Of a stretch of DNA of 64,000 bases, positions 21,400 through 32,777 are shown in pieces. A program made the translations under genes and the position numbers. Position 1 is the stretch's first letter. Each line of letters opens with the position of its first letter. Under the pieces are notes generated by a model, which saw only the letters and a list, made by a program, of their open reading frames with translations, did no database searches and was not told where the DNA came from. Origin of the DNA: Emydura subglobosa (taxonomy: Eukaryota; Chordata; Testudines; Chelidae); assembly GCA_007922225.1 (NCBI GenBank), contig ML679966.1, forward strand, positions 59,044,148 through 59,108,147. Reading direction: 5' to 3'.

Positions 21400-22335
21400 C
21401 TCTGACTTGTGCCAAAAGCAGAAAAACTATAGGTCTCTGCAAAGCACCATTGCAACCATTAAGAACTCTTGGAGAACGGATCTGGGGAGACACGGGACTG
21501 GAAAGACTGTTGATATCTCCATGCAAGGAGTAACTAGGTTGGTAGAAGCCAGAGTGAGACCTTATGCTTGTGGACAGGCTATTGGTATTAAGGATCTGAG
21601 CCACAGGAGCATAGAATTAAGGCACCCTAATGATGACAGAATCCCTCATCAGAGATGACCCGTACCTGAGAGTGGGGGCAGAGTGAGGGCGGCCAACTTC
21701 AACAGTGTTACTGAGCATGCATATTTGGAGTATTTTTGGGGCCCCCCACTGCAAAAAGGATTTGACAAGTTGGAGAGAGTCCAGTGGAGGCCAACAAAAA
21801 TGATTAGGGAGTTGGAGCACAAGACTTATGAGGAGAGGCTGAGGGAACTAGGCTTGTTTAGTCTGAAAAAGAGAAGAATGAGGGGGGATTCGATAGTAGC
21901 CTTTAATTACCTGAAAGGGAGTTCCAGGGAGGATGGAACTAGAATGTTCTCAGTGGTAGTAGATAAGAGAACTAGGAGCAATGGTCTCAAGTTGCAGTGG
22001 GGAAGGTCTAGGTTGGATATCAGGAAAAAGTTCTTCACTAGGAGGGTGGTGAAGCACTGGAATGGGTTACCTAGGGAGGTGGTGGAATCTCCAACTTTAG
22101 GAGGTTTTTAAGCTGCGGCTTGACAAAGCCCTGGCTGGGATGATTTAGCTGAGGTTAGTCCTGCTTTGGGCAGGGGGTTGGACTAGATGACCTCCTGAGG
22201 TTCCTTCCAACTCTAATCTTCTATGATTCTATGCTCGGTTCATGTGAGCATGCTCAGTACAAGCCAAGCAGCAAATCTGCAAAAAACTCTGCCCCTCACT
22301 TACCTGGGTGATCTCCAAAGTGTCACAGAGAACAT
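21400..22335 (+). repeat. 3' LTR-like segment, interrupted by CR1
   Basis: Positions 21,400-21,720 match 18,835-19,175. The match resumes at about 22,300-22,330 after the CR1 piece. The upstream (U3) half seen in the 5' copy is missing here, so either this copy is 5'-truncated or the two segments come from different insertions. Confidence 0.5.
21745..22233 (+). mobile_element. CR1 LINE, 3' end with ORF2 C terminus
   Basis: The frame 21,770-22,111 is open and encodes the C-terminal tail typical of CR1 ORF2: [51 protein letters not shown] and LPREVVESP. The 3' UTR follows (GCAGGGGGTTGGACTAGATG then ACCTCCTGAGGTTCC) and ends in the TCTATGATTCTATG octamer repeat that marks CR1 3' termini. It is 5'-truncated, as most CR1 copies are, and inserted within the 3' LTR-like segment. 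Confidence 0.9.
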
Positions 22336-22371
22336 CCTTCATGATTGACCGCTCATGCTGGTTTATGCAAA

Positions 22372-24150
22372 CCCTTCCCCCTTAGGGAATCTGCAAGTGT
22401 GTTTCTCACTCCCAGAAGGTGAACGGCCTTCAGGAAACATTGTGATGAATGCATAAAATCTATAGGAGAACTGCCTCCTGGCACAATTGGTGCAATCTTG
22501 CACGTCCCTGCGTGTTCAAATAAAACATGGCAGTGTTGTTGTCTGTAAGAATTTGCATCACCTGATTCTCCAATGGTAGACAGACATCTTTTGTAAGTCC
22601 AACAAATAGCTCAGAGCTCTAGCACATTTATGTGGAGTAGAACTTCCTGGAGTGACCAAAGAGCTTGTGGCAAAGTTGACAGAGATGGGCCCCCCAACCC
22701 AAGTCAGTCAGTTCTGGGAACAAGACCAAATCACCTTTTCACACATTGTGGGGACTGAAGCACTTGAGAGGTAAACAAATATGCACGTGCGGAGGGTACC
22801 CAGAAGGATGATATACTGAATGGAGCCAAGTCAGCAAACAGCAATGGTGAAGTCTGGCATGTGGAAGTTACATACATACACAAGGCCATGCGGCCCAGAA
22901 GCTGAAGGTAAGCATGTACTGCTGTCGCTGGGTAGGACTGGAAGGTTTCAGAAAGGAAGGCTATAGACTGATACCTTTCCTTTGAGAAAATAAGCCATGG
23001 CTGTCCTGGAGTCAAGGTTTGCTGTTCTGCACTGTGTCACTTGTAATTATGATTTGTCCAAATTTAGTTTCAGACCCAGATGGGAGAACAGCTGTCTGAT
23101 AATTAGGATGCTGTCTCAGACCTGATTGCTCGATGCTCCACAAACTACCCAGTCATCCAGGTAAGAAAATATTTGAATGCCCATCAGCAAAGTTAAGCTG
23201 CTACAACTGTTATGCCAGAAGCGATACATGGGGGGGACACACAGGGTCCTGTGCCCCAGGTATTTTTGTTGTGTCCCTCCCAACCCAGACAGGCTGTGTA
23301 GCCACAGAGGTGAGTCAGGGATGGAGGTGTCACCGCCCTGCCCAGCATCACTGCTCACCCCCTCCAAACATTCCCCTGCACCCACCCCAGGGGAGCATGC
23401 CCCAGTTTAAAAACCTCTATCGCCCCCCCGGAACCTTTAAATTGAACCCCTCCCCCACACCATGAAAAGTTATGTCTCCTCTGCCTTGTGCACTTGGTGA
23501 AAAGCCTTGGGGCTGACGACAGCCCAGAGGTAAGAACCATGTACTGGTAATGGTTGGTGCCTGCTATGAATGAGGGTACTTCCTGTGGGTGGGATTTATC
23601 ACCATGTGGAAATATGCGTCTTTTAAAGACATCAGAGAAGGGAAAATAGAAGTAAGGATAATCATCCTGAACTTGATTTTTCTGATGAAATGTTTCAGCT
23701 TTCTTCGATCTAGAAAGGGACAGAGGCCACCAGATTTCTTTGGGACCACGAAGTACCTGGAATAGAAGCCTTTTCCTGCGTGTTGGTAAGAAACTTCTTC
23801 TATCACTCCCAATTCTATAAGACGACATAATTTTTGAAGTAAAACAGCCTCCTGAGAAAGGTCCCTGAAAAGAGACAGGAAAGATGGGTTAGGAAAATGG
23901 AGTGCAATAAATTTGATAATATATCCTCCTTTACTGTGATGAGTACCCACTTGTCTGACATGATTCTTTCCCAAGTATAGTGAAAGGAACAGGTATGATC
24001 CAAAGGGAAAGTGTGCTGCCTTGAACCAATAAGTCAGAATAATTACTTTGAGGATGCGGCTGTCTGGTGAGAAGGGCCTCTTACCAAAAAAGACTGTTGG
24101 CAATCCCAAGGAGGTCTTGACCTTCTCTTAGATGGTTACCGTGACCTCTG
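22372..24150 (-). pseudogene. DIRS pol remnant (RT and RNase H, copy 5)
   Basis: Open pieces on the minus strand show RT motifs: VIEEVSYQHAGKGFYSRYFV, VPKKSGGLCPFLDRRKLKHF and MSLKDAYFHMVINPTHR at 24,000-23,600, LSSAPRLFTKC near 23,480, and FSYLDDWVV near 23,160 (the YxDD motif). LQLLGRMALCMYVT lies at about 22,880. At 22,500-22,545 the DNA still parallels the TDNTAAMFYVN segment of RNase H. Stops and frameshifts separate all pieces. An unrelated G/C-rich repeat at about 23,220-23,460 may be inserted between the YLDDW and SSAPR parts. Confidence 0.8.
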
Positions 24151-24399
24151 TTGGAAAGATAGTCTGTAGTCAGACTTCAGCCTTAATTGTTTCTCTTTGT
24201 AACTGCGATATAGACTCCTAACAAATGAAGCGAAGCACAAGATTCCTTGAGTATGAACACAGTATTGTCAGTTTTTAAGAAAACAGTTTATAACTTTCAA
24301 AAGGTAAGTCCTGTATTGTGTTGTGCAACTCCCTTGGAATGCCAGAAGCCTGTAGCCAGAAAGAACACCGCAGGGAGATTACAATGACTACACAACACA

Positions 24400-26110
24400 A
24401 GGCCACATCAGAGTATTTATTGCTGCCTGAAGGGATGTAAGAACCATAATAGGAACCTCGAATACCAAAGCTAAAAACTGTTCCTTATATTCCTCTGGCA
24501 ACTTGTTAGCAAATTTAGAAATTAATAAAATTATGTTTTTAAGAGAGCCTGAAAATTAGCAACATATTTGAAGAGTGGCTTTGGACGAAACATTTTAGCC
24601 ATATAAATCTAGCCTTTTACATTCGTATTCTTGGAAGTGGCCTGAGGGAGCTCATTAGCAGCTGTAACCACCAAAGAATCAGGAACCAGATGGGTAAAGA
24701 AATAGTCAAAATCTTGCTGAGGTACTTGGTACCATCTTTACACTCACTTGGCCATATGAGGTATCAGAGGCTGGAGTCTGTCAGAGTGTTTTTGCTGGCT
24801 CCAGTAAGCCTTCATTGATGGGAAGCACAACTCTTCCTCGGGCAGGAGTCTGTAAAATATCTTGGACAGTATGTGAACTCTCTTGTACAAATTTTGCCTG
24901 TATCCCTAAAGAAGTGTCCACCCTCATGAATTCCTGAAAAACTTCAAAGTCCTTGGAGGGGAGATGGTGGAAGATGAGGTGTGACAACCTCGTGGAATGA
25001 CCACCTCATCTGGAGATGAAGAAATGTGTGTGTTGTGGGAGAGGTCTAAGGGTTCCCTCCCACTAATTCTCCCTCCTCCACTGGATCTAACTCAGCAGGT
25101 TGAGGGATGGTAACAGGACATTAAATAGATTTCCTGCAGTGGAGGAGTAAGAGCTTTTTCCTAGAGTGTGACTGTGACGGAGGTCTAGAGTCTCTTGGAG
25201 CAGTACAAGACCAGTAAGGTCATGGAGGATACTGCATAAGCTGAACAATCATAGTGGAGGACCCCATGCTGGGACTTCCCTGTAGGAAGACCAGTCCTGA
25301 CCTTTAAGTCTCATAGTGGTCAAAGACCTGTAAGATGAGCTAAATGATCTAAAAGGTGAGACAGGTTCCTCCCTCTCAATGTCTGAAGAAAAGAAAGCCT
25401 CCTCAAAATAGGGAGGAGCAGTTCCCATTGGGGTTCTAGGTGGTCTAGTTATAGGGGACACATTAGGTTCCAAAGAAAGAAAGGGTTCGGTAGGTGGAAA
25501 GTCGATCAAGTGATCAATACAGGTGGTGCTGGCATAATTGGTTGGAGAGATGACTAAGATTAAACCAATGGTGCCAGATGCATTGACGGTGCTGAGAATT
25601 CTGTCACTGATTGATTGCAACAAAGGAGAGTCCAATCGGGAGGGAGAAGTGGGGGGGGGGGGGGGGATTCCTTGAGGACATGAAGATCTGTGGGACAGAA
25701 GCCACCTCAGTGCTGTTGAAGATGAGGCAGACTGAAGCAGAAAGAAAGCCTGGCAGAGTGAAGACATTGAACTCAGCCTCAGAAGAGCCAGACTCAACAG
25801 TGCCACCTCTGACAGGACTGGTGAGTGTTTGGATTTGTGAAGCCTCCAACTGGTACAGGAGGACTTACCACAAGATTCTCTGAGCTAAATGCGAGGCTTC
25901 GTGGTTTAGTCAACATCGGAATGCCTCAAAGGCTTTGATGAGGCTGACCGTCAAGACGAAAGATGATGGACGTCTGCTCACCGGACTTGTGCATTAAATC
26001 AGAAGCTGCTGGAGGGGCCCTTAGAGACTTAGGCCTCCAATACCACATCTTCCCTTCCAAGCAAAAACTTAACACTCAAAAACCATCATCAATATAACAC
26101 ACAATTACGA
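24400..26110 (-). pseudogene. DIRS gag remnant (copy 5)
   Basis: On the minus strand 24,987-24,781 reads VQESSHTVQDILQTPARGRV, which fits the DNVMKIARKLWQTPSS helix region of copy 1 gag. Further pieces at 25,806-25,249 are S/P-rich, as the middle of gag is. A G run of 18 or so lies at about 25,650-25,668. Too decayed for domain assignment. Confidence 0.5.
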
Positions 26111-26211
26111 ACACCCACAGACTAAGGGCAAACCTCCTTCTCTGTTTGAGCATGCTGACACTCAGTTCTGGTTTGCCCCTATGATGCACAAGCCATTTGT
26201 CTCCAGTTTTG

Positions 26212-28420
26212 AGCACACTCTTGTAAGATGACTGCACCAATGCCCTTGGAGGCATCTGTGGGCCATTTCATTTTGCATTTACTGTCATAGTATCTGAGGC
26301 CAGAGTCCTTTTCTAATTAACTCCTTCTGTTTCTTCAACTCTCTATAAAGACTTGCATCCCATGGCCCCTGGATATCTTTGCACAGTAGAGCTCTCAAAT
26401 TGCTCGTTTGGGCTGCTCAATTACTGACCTATATAAAGAAATTTGTACCTATTGCAAAGAACCTTTGTACTTCTTCCTTGTCTGTTGGGGTGGGCATGTC
26501 GGTGATAGCCTCAATCTTACTTGTGCTCTATCTGTATACCCTGCTGTATTAACTTCTCTCCCAGATATGTTATTTCCATTACAATTTCCATTTGGTTATT
26601 TAGCTTTAGTTCAGCAGCTCTGGCTCTTTCCAATGCTGCTTAAAGCTTCCGGTCATGCTCCTCTACTGTTTTTCCCCCAGATCAAAAAACAGTCATCTAT
26701 GTATATCTTAATATTTCTATGCCATCAAAAATTTTGTGGTATTTTCCTGGGACACTCCTCAGGTACCGAATTCAACCCAAATGGAAATTTATGGAAACTG
26801 TCTTCCAAAGATAGTGTTGAATGTGCACACGCATGTGCTCTGTTTCATTAAGGGAACTACTAGAACACTGTTGATGCATCAAATATAGAAAAATACTTCG
26901 CATCAGCCACTTCTCTCAGAATTTCTCCTCTGGTAGGTAATGGAAAAGGTTCCCCTTTCACATATTTATTGCTTTCTCTGGGATCAATACGTAAGTGAAG
27001 GTTCTAGCTTCTTTTTCTATAATGACCAATGAGTGTACTCACTTTGTTGATTCTTCTACTCACTCTGACTCCAAAGTACTGAGCCTATGCAGCCACCCTT
27101 TTTGCCTCTGCTTTAGTGTGAGAGGAACTTTCTTGGGGTCATGAATTGTTGGATGGCTGTGTTCTTTCAGGTCTATTCTGTACTCTGTTGAAAGCTTCCT
27201 TACTTGTTGGAAGAGGTCTTTAAACTCTTCCTCAATTGTTTTGAAATCCAGTCCCTCCAAAGGGTGTACCCTCAATCAAATGAAAAGCTTGACACATTTT
27301 TAACCCAACAACAGGTACTTTTTGCCCTGGTACTATTACAAATTGTATTTTTTCCAATGTATTTACCCAATCCATTTCATTCACATCCTCCCTTAGTGGG
27401 GATAAGCTCACCCTGAGTTTTACCTGCTTACTTTCTACTGCCTGTGGCTTCTCTTTCACTGCTAGTATCAGTTTCTGGCACAGCATTTTGGCTTGTGTAC
27501 TATGTCCAACTTAAAAAAAAATCAGACATCCCATTTGCTTTGAGGCTGACAATCCACTCATTCTGTGCTGCAATACTGCCCATTGCTCCTATGAAGGATT
27601 CATCTGAACTAGTGCTGCCATCACCCTTTGTCCGTGCTGTGCACATACTGCTGAAGGTCAAATTGCACAGGTTTTTTTGTTTGTTGTTGTTTTAAAAAAA
27701 GCTGAAACAATGCCTGGCATGTGTTGGTTGTCACAGCACATGCAGTTCCACGTGCTTGCACTGCCTGCCTGACTTTGAACCCTGCATGCCTTGCTGCCTC
27801 AGGTCTCTTTTCCTGTAGTATTTGGGATTCTCTCTCATGTCCTCAGAGTCAAAGAACTGTCCACGCTCAATAACTTCAGTTTGGACTGGGTGACTTCCTT
27901 TGCTTGGCAAATTCTAATTGCTTTACTTTGTGAAGGGTTGAATCTGGGTCTTCCAGGAGTTTCTCTCTGTCTTTTGTCCCAGATCCAAATCACAATCTGG
28001 TCTCTTATCAGGAACTCAGTTAGCACCCCCTGCCCCTCCAATTGTAAGATTGGCTCTACAGCCTTAGATCAGCCACAAACTCTTCTATGGTTTCACTTTC
28101 CCATTGTTCTCTGTTTAAAACCATTTTGCATATATTTATTTTTATGTGGAGTGTAGTATTCCTCAAATTTCTGTAATACAGTTTCACAGTTAGCCTCCTC
28201 TGTTTGAGTTAATGCATTTAATAGATTTCAGTTAAGTGCTCCGAACTAGCTATTTTCAGAAAGAAGATTACCTTTTGCTTGTGTCTTTTTCCTGGTACCC
28301 ATTGCTTACAGTAACACAGTGAAGTGCTGTTTAAACCTTTTCCAGTTGTCTTCCATATTTCCAGAGTGTTTCAGTGCTAGAGGTGCTTTTAACTGCTGGC
28401 ATTTGAAGCTAGGCCAATTG
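26212..28420 (-). mobile_element. Ty3/gypsy-like LTR retrotransposon remnant, minus strand
   Basis: From high to low coordinates the minus strand shows a gag segment (28,041-27,835: LIRDQIVIWIWDKRQRETPG then SQSKAIRICQAKEVTQSKLK, the usual gypsy gag pattern), a decayed knuckle/protease region (27,790-27,490), and the protease-RT linker (27,275-27,060: YRIDLKEHSHPTIHDPKKVP, equivalent to the HPPRRVP segment before gypsy RT). Further down come RT pieces resembling ADAKYFSIFDAS near 26,880-26,910 and a decayed PFGLNS-type motif near 26,780. No LTRs were recognised. All frames are broken. Confidence 0.7.
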
Positions 28421-28539
28421 AGACATGCAATAAGGCATAAATTTAACAATGAAGGTAAATTAATCATTGGAAGAATCTACCATGGCTCATGGTAGATTCT
28501 CCATTACAGACAATTTTTAAATCATAATACGATGTTTTT

Positions 28540-28660
28540 CTGAAATATAGGCTCTATTCCAAACTGGAATTATTTGGGGGGAAGTTCTATGGCCTGTATT
28601 GTACAGATCAGACAACAGTGGTCCCTTCTGGCCTTAGAATCTGTGACTCCATGAATAAGT
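28540..28660 (+). repeat. CR1-type LINE 3' end fragment
   Basis: GGGGGGAAGTTCTATGGCCT, then CAGACAACAGTGGTCCCTTC and TGGCCTTAGAATCTGTGA form the 3' terminal part of a CR1 subfamily found in turtles. It lies between the two divergent gypsy remnants. Confidence 0.7.
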
Positions 28661-28689
28661 AAAACAGACAGAGATAATTCACCAAGTAG

Positions 28690-31600
28690 TACAGGGAAAG
28701 CTCCCAAACATTCCAAAATTTGTGAAAAAGCAAATGCACAAATAGAAAGGATAGGAAATAAAATGCAGAGGAAGACCTGTTGGTATTGTGGAGAAAAACG
28801 TGACCATGAAAATTGACCCGCATATGGGCTCACATGCAATAACTGTGACAACAGAAATTATGTCAATTGCTTGCAGACGAGCAAAGAAAAAGATGCACAA
28901 TGCTTAGGAAGAGGGTGAGATTCTGCACGTATGACATTAATTCAGTGCAAAATACCAAAAATAAATGTTTTTTTTAAAGCTCAGACTATTACCAGATGCA
29001 AAGACCAGGCAGCAACAAAAACACAGGAAATTGAATGCCAAATAGACAGAGGGGCACCAGTGAATGCCCTCAGCTACAAACACTTCTTCAGCATTATGCA
29101 AGGTAAGAAAATAAAACCACAACCAAGCAAAGCCAAATTAAAATTATATAGTGACATGATCATGCGTCCATTAAAAATGTAAATTACAAGCAGAATGCCA
29201 AGGAAAAGTTCAACATTTCAGGTAGTACAACCAACACAGAAACCACTGCTTCCATCTAAAATTAACTACCTGCTGAAACTAAACCTGGAACAAACAAGAC
29301 ATAAAACATCCAGAGCAGATAGTGCTCAGTGGCATCCCTGAAAGCTGCTAAAAATATTACAAAGATATTTTGAAGAACTAGGATGACCTTCAGGCAAGTT
29401 ACACCTGGAAATACATAAAACAATTCAGCCAGTTCAGCACTTGCCTTGCAGAATACAAATTGCATTAAAGAAATAACTAGTGGGCACAATAAAGCAAATG
29501 GAAAACGAAAGCATCATTGCTAAAATCACAGACACCACAAGTTGGATAAGGAACACAGTAGCCACTGAGAAACCAGACAAGCTGCACATTTACAAGTACC
29601 CACGCAACTTAAAATCACTAAAAAGATTTGCTCACTACCCAATGCCTGCAGCTGGACAAATATTACCTTTTGTGACCTATGAACTCCTCAGTGCCAACTG
29701 GCAAGAGGGTTCAACAGGAATGTCCTGATCCTGGTATGTACATTTTGGTTCACTAACGAATGGCATGTGAGATCTTAAATGAAAACTAGGCTCATGCTGG
29801 TCACTGATGATATTGTGAAATACACGTACAGATGCTAGGTAAAGGCATTACAAATGCATACTGAAATGTGTTTGAAAGTCTGTATCTAGGCAGAGTTGAC
29901 AACCAAGATTTCTGTCAGACAAGATATGCTTATTCACCTGTCCATCTCAGTCCATGTGTAAATTAAACTTTTTAAGCCAACACAATGGAAGCCCTATTTA
30001 CATACGAAGTCAACAGAAGAGATCTGAAACCAACAGGGGGTGAAGCACACTGGAGAATGAGCTACAGGGAGTCATCCTGACTCTGAGGTACAATCAATCA
30101 ACTTTGGGAAATATAAGGCAGGAAGGAAGATACCCCTTTTCATGGAAATAGGAAATAATCAGGCAGCATGACCACATGAAAACAGGATCACAACCAACCT
30201 TAGTTGAAATGCTACAAAGGACATTTGGGATGACAAACTTCTTTAGACAGAAGGTTAGCTGCCATATTTAGTCTAGTCTGTAGAAATCATGTTATGATTT
30301 TATTTTATATGTAATCCTGTTTCCATTATCCTTGCTCATTATCTCTTGAATCTCAAACCTCTGATGATAAACTTACTATTTTCACTATAACTGTGATAAG
30401 CTGTGGTATTATACAAGGAACTGATCCTGAGTTGAATCATCAAAGCTGGTGTGTACATTGTTGCCTGGAGGACAGCAGACCTGGTATTAATGTGCAATGT
30501 ATAAAGGGTTGAAAGGTTTCAAAGGAACTTGGAGACTGAGGTACACCAATTAACCTGCCAGGCAAAGTAAGGAGCTGGCATAGCCCAGAGGGGATTGTTT
30601 GGGTGGCTAACAGGCTGGTGGAGTCAAGAAACTGACACCCAGTTACACACAAGTAAGTCTTCCTCTTGCTGAAGGCGGGGGAGATGGGGCACAACGTCCT
30701 GGGTACCTGGAGAACAGACACATGTGCCTTGGCAAAAGCAAAAATATTCTCAGTACTTGATGTCAAAGACATACATTGTAAGAGCTACTGGATATGGAGA
30801 GCAGCTACCCCACCACATTTTGGACACCAGCAGGTAAATACCAATGGTTGAGAATACCATTGGGAATCCAACCTGCGGTAAAAGAATAAATCAAGCAATA
30901 CAACAGATGCCTACACCTAAAAGATACTAAATCAGTTCAGAGACTATAAGGACTTGTAAGCTATTTGACAAAATTTCTGCCAAGGCTCTCAGATCAGTGT
31001 GAACACCTGAGGTGACTACTGAACAAAGATACAGTATGGACACTAGTTACCTCAATGTGATGCAACCATCTTACATGTCAAAGAGCTGGTAACCAACTAT
31101 TCCATCCTGAAATATGATGTAAATGAAGAGAAAACCATATAATGTGATGTCAATTAAATGGAATTTCGTTCTAACAAAAGGAACTGCTGGCAGCTTTCCC
31201 ATTAAGGTCACCATCACCAATGAGACAGAAATATGCCCAAATTGAACAGGAATGTCTTGCAATAGTGTTCTCGTGAAAAATTCCAACAGTATGTTCAAGT
31301 GCAGAAGACCATTCAAGTAGGAAGTAATCAAACCATAGCTGGCAAAAGCCACTGCTGGCAATCCCAAAATACCTTCAGCCCATGCTTCTGAAACTATAAC
31401 ACTACCACTTAAATGCACACCACAAGAAAGGGACTGAGATATAGCTGACTTCTTATTCAGAGCAGCCTTGCAGCATGAAAATATGGTAATTGAACAAAAA
31501 TATGAGAGCCTTAACCTGATAGAAATATAGAAGCCACAGGAAGATGCAAAAAGCAGCAGCCAAGTCAGTTATGTGCCAGTTTCAAGGCATCGGATGTCCA

Positions 31601-31980
31601 TCATTCTGTTAGGATGGCCAAACACCAGTGGAGAAGTCCCACATGCCTCTCAAGAATACTGGAACTATCCAGATGAGCTGAGTACAGAAGATAGAATCAA
31701 TATATACAGGTAGTTGAATCACAATACCCAGATCACTGAGAACACAAATTCTCTTAAGAATACCTCAGAGCCATTATGGAATAGAAGCATGTCTTGGGAA
31801 AGGAGATGCCATTTACAGGGATATCTGACACCTGGTGAGCAGTTGTGATACATGTGGGGAAATGCAGGCCAAGCAGCAAGAAGAGACAATGAAAATGCAC
31901 AGCATCTCCAACAGACTTTGCAGCAAAGTACAAATGAATCTTTCTGCAGCAAACCACACAAATGACCTTATTATTCTGAT
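28690..31980 (+). mobile_element. Ty3/gypsy-like LTR retrotransposon remnant, plus strand
   Basis: The plus strand reads a knuckle CWYCGEKRDHEN then CPAYG-like sequence near 28,775-28,860 and a protease start ECQIDRGAPVNALSYKHF at about 29,034-29,090 (the D-T/R-G-A active-site region, with R in place of the usual T). The pre-RT segment LEIHKTIQPVQHLPCRIQIA follows near 29,405-29,465, then TEKPDKLHIYKYPRNLKSLK at 29,567-29,625. A decayed AKAKIFSVLDVKD, an RT aspartate region, lies near 30,735-30,775. The rest to about 31,980 is probably the pol C-terminal part but shows no clear motif. It is not a functional gene. Confidence 0.68.
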
Positions 31981-32089
31981 TTCTGGGAACTAAATGAACT
32001 GTCAGACGCTACCACAATGACCATCAATTGTAATGACCAAGCAATGAAGTATTTCAGTCAGAAGACCTGGATGGAGATCTGTCCCTATA

Positions 32090-32398
32090 GAATCATAGAC
32101 TATTAGAGTTGAAAGGGATTTCAGGAGGTCAACTAGTCCAACCCCTTGCTTAAAGCAGGACTAACCTCAGCAAATCATCCCAGCCAGGGCTTTGTGAAGC
32201 CGCAGCTTAAAAACCTCTAAGGATGGAGATTCCACCACCTCCCTAGGTAACCCATTCCAGTGCTTCACCACCTCCTAGTGAAAAACTTTTTCCTAATGTC
32301 CAACCTAGACCTCCCCCACTGCAACTTGAGACCATTGCTCCTTGTTCTGTAAGCTACTATATACCTATGGAGGTGTCCCTTACTCTCATCTAAAGCCC
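32090..32398 (-). mobile_element. CR1 LINE 3' fragment, minus strand
   Basis: On the plus strand it begins with the inverted CR1 terminus AGAATCATAGACTATTAGAG followed by GGAGGTCAACTAGTCCAACC, and continues through the C-terminal ORF2 region (CCCATTCCAGTGCTTCACCA; CTGCAACTTGAGACCATTGC). It abuts the left end of the DIRS copy at 32,402. Confidence 0.88.
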
Positions 32399-32401
32399 TG
32401 G

Positions 32402-32570
32402 AAAAAAGTTACTAACCTTTCTGTAAACTCTTGTTCTTCAAGATGTGTTGCCCATGTCCATTCCAATTAGGTTTGTGCACTGTGTGGAGTCGCTGGAAGG
32501 CTTTTCCCTCAGTAGTATCCGTAGGGTCGACTCTAGAGCTCCCTGGAGTCTCACCTTCATGGCATCCTAT
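32402..32570 (-). repeat. 3' inverted terminal repeat of DIRS copy 3
   Basis: AAAAAAGTTACTAACCTTTC, then TGTTCTTCAAGATGTGTTGC and CATGTCCATTCCAATTAGGT pair with the inverted right end (CTAATTGGAAATGACATGAGCAAG at 34,550-34,575). A decayed splice-donor-like GGTTAGTAA lies at the same place as GGTAAGTAA in copies 1 and 2. Confidence 0.75.
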
Positions 32571-32649
32571 ATAGTGCCCTACTGACCCTCTGCCCCTTCA
32601 GTTCCTTCTTGCCAGTATACACCAACAGAGGGGTAGGTGGGAGGGTCTC

Positions 32650-32752
32650 AATGGACATGAGCAACACATCTTGAACAACAGTTACAGAAAGGTTAGTAAC
32701 CGTTTTTTCTTCGAGTGCTTGCTCATGTCGATTCCAATTAGGTGACTCCCAA
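32650..32752. repeat. Internal complementary region of DIRS copy 3
   Basis: The left half (AATGGACATGAGCAACACAT .. AGAAAGGTTAGTAAC) is complementary to the outer 3' repeat. The right half (TTTTTTCTTCGAGTGCTTGC .. TCATGTCGATTCCAATTAGG) is complementary to the outer 5' repeat near 34,550-34,587. This is the same layout as in copies 1 and 2. Confidence 0.82.
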
Positions 32753-32777
32753 GCAGCTTCAATGGAGGGGCTGGAGT

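Larger units (their letters stand above)
18140..22335 (+). mobile_element. Degenerate LTR retrotransposon (gypsy/ERV-like) split by a CR1 insertion
   Basis: Two related terminal segments (18,140-19,190 and 21,400-22,335) flank a decayed gag-like internal region on the plus strand. The 3' terminal segment is interrupted by a CR1 piece at about 21,745-22,233, after which the shared phrase CTGGGTGATCTCCAAAGTGTCAC resumes (compare CTGGGTGATCCTCAAAATGTCAC at 19,168-19,190). Most of pol is missing. The boundaries and family are tentative. Confidence 0.6.
22372..26130 (-). mobile_element. Old DIRS remnant lacking the recombinase (copy 5)
   Basis: The minus strand holds, in order from 26,130, decayed gag and decayed pol. 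No YR, ICR or terminal repeat is recognisable, and the left side ends within RNase H at about 22,372. Divergence from copy 1 is high and all frames are broken. The outer limits are approximate. Confidence 0.75.

Noticed and set aside
21712..22253. TGAGCATGC pair as a target-site duplication of the CR1 insertion
   Set aside because: CR1 rarely makes such duplications, the right copy is separated from the octamer end by 11 nt, and the word is near-palindromic with a wider GAGCATGCTC context, so coincidence is likely.
26408..26851. 147-codon open frame on the plus strand
   Set aside because: It lies antisense to the RT remnant of the minus-strand gypsy element, whose motifs are visible in the opposite direction.
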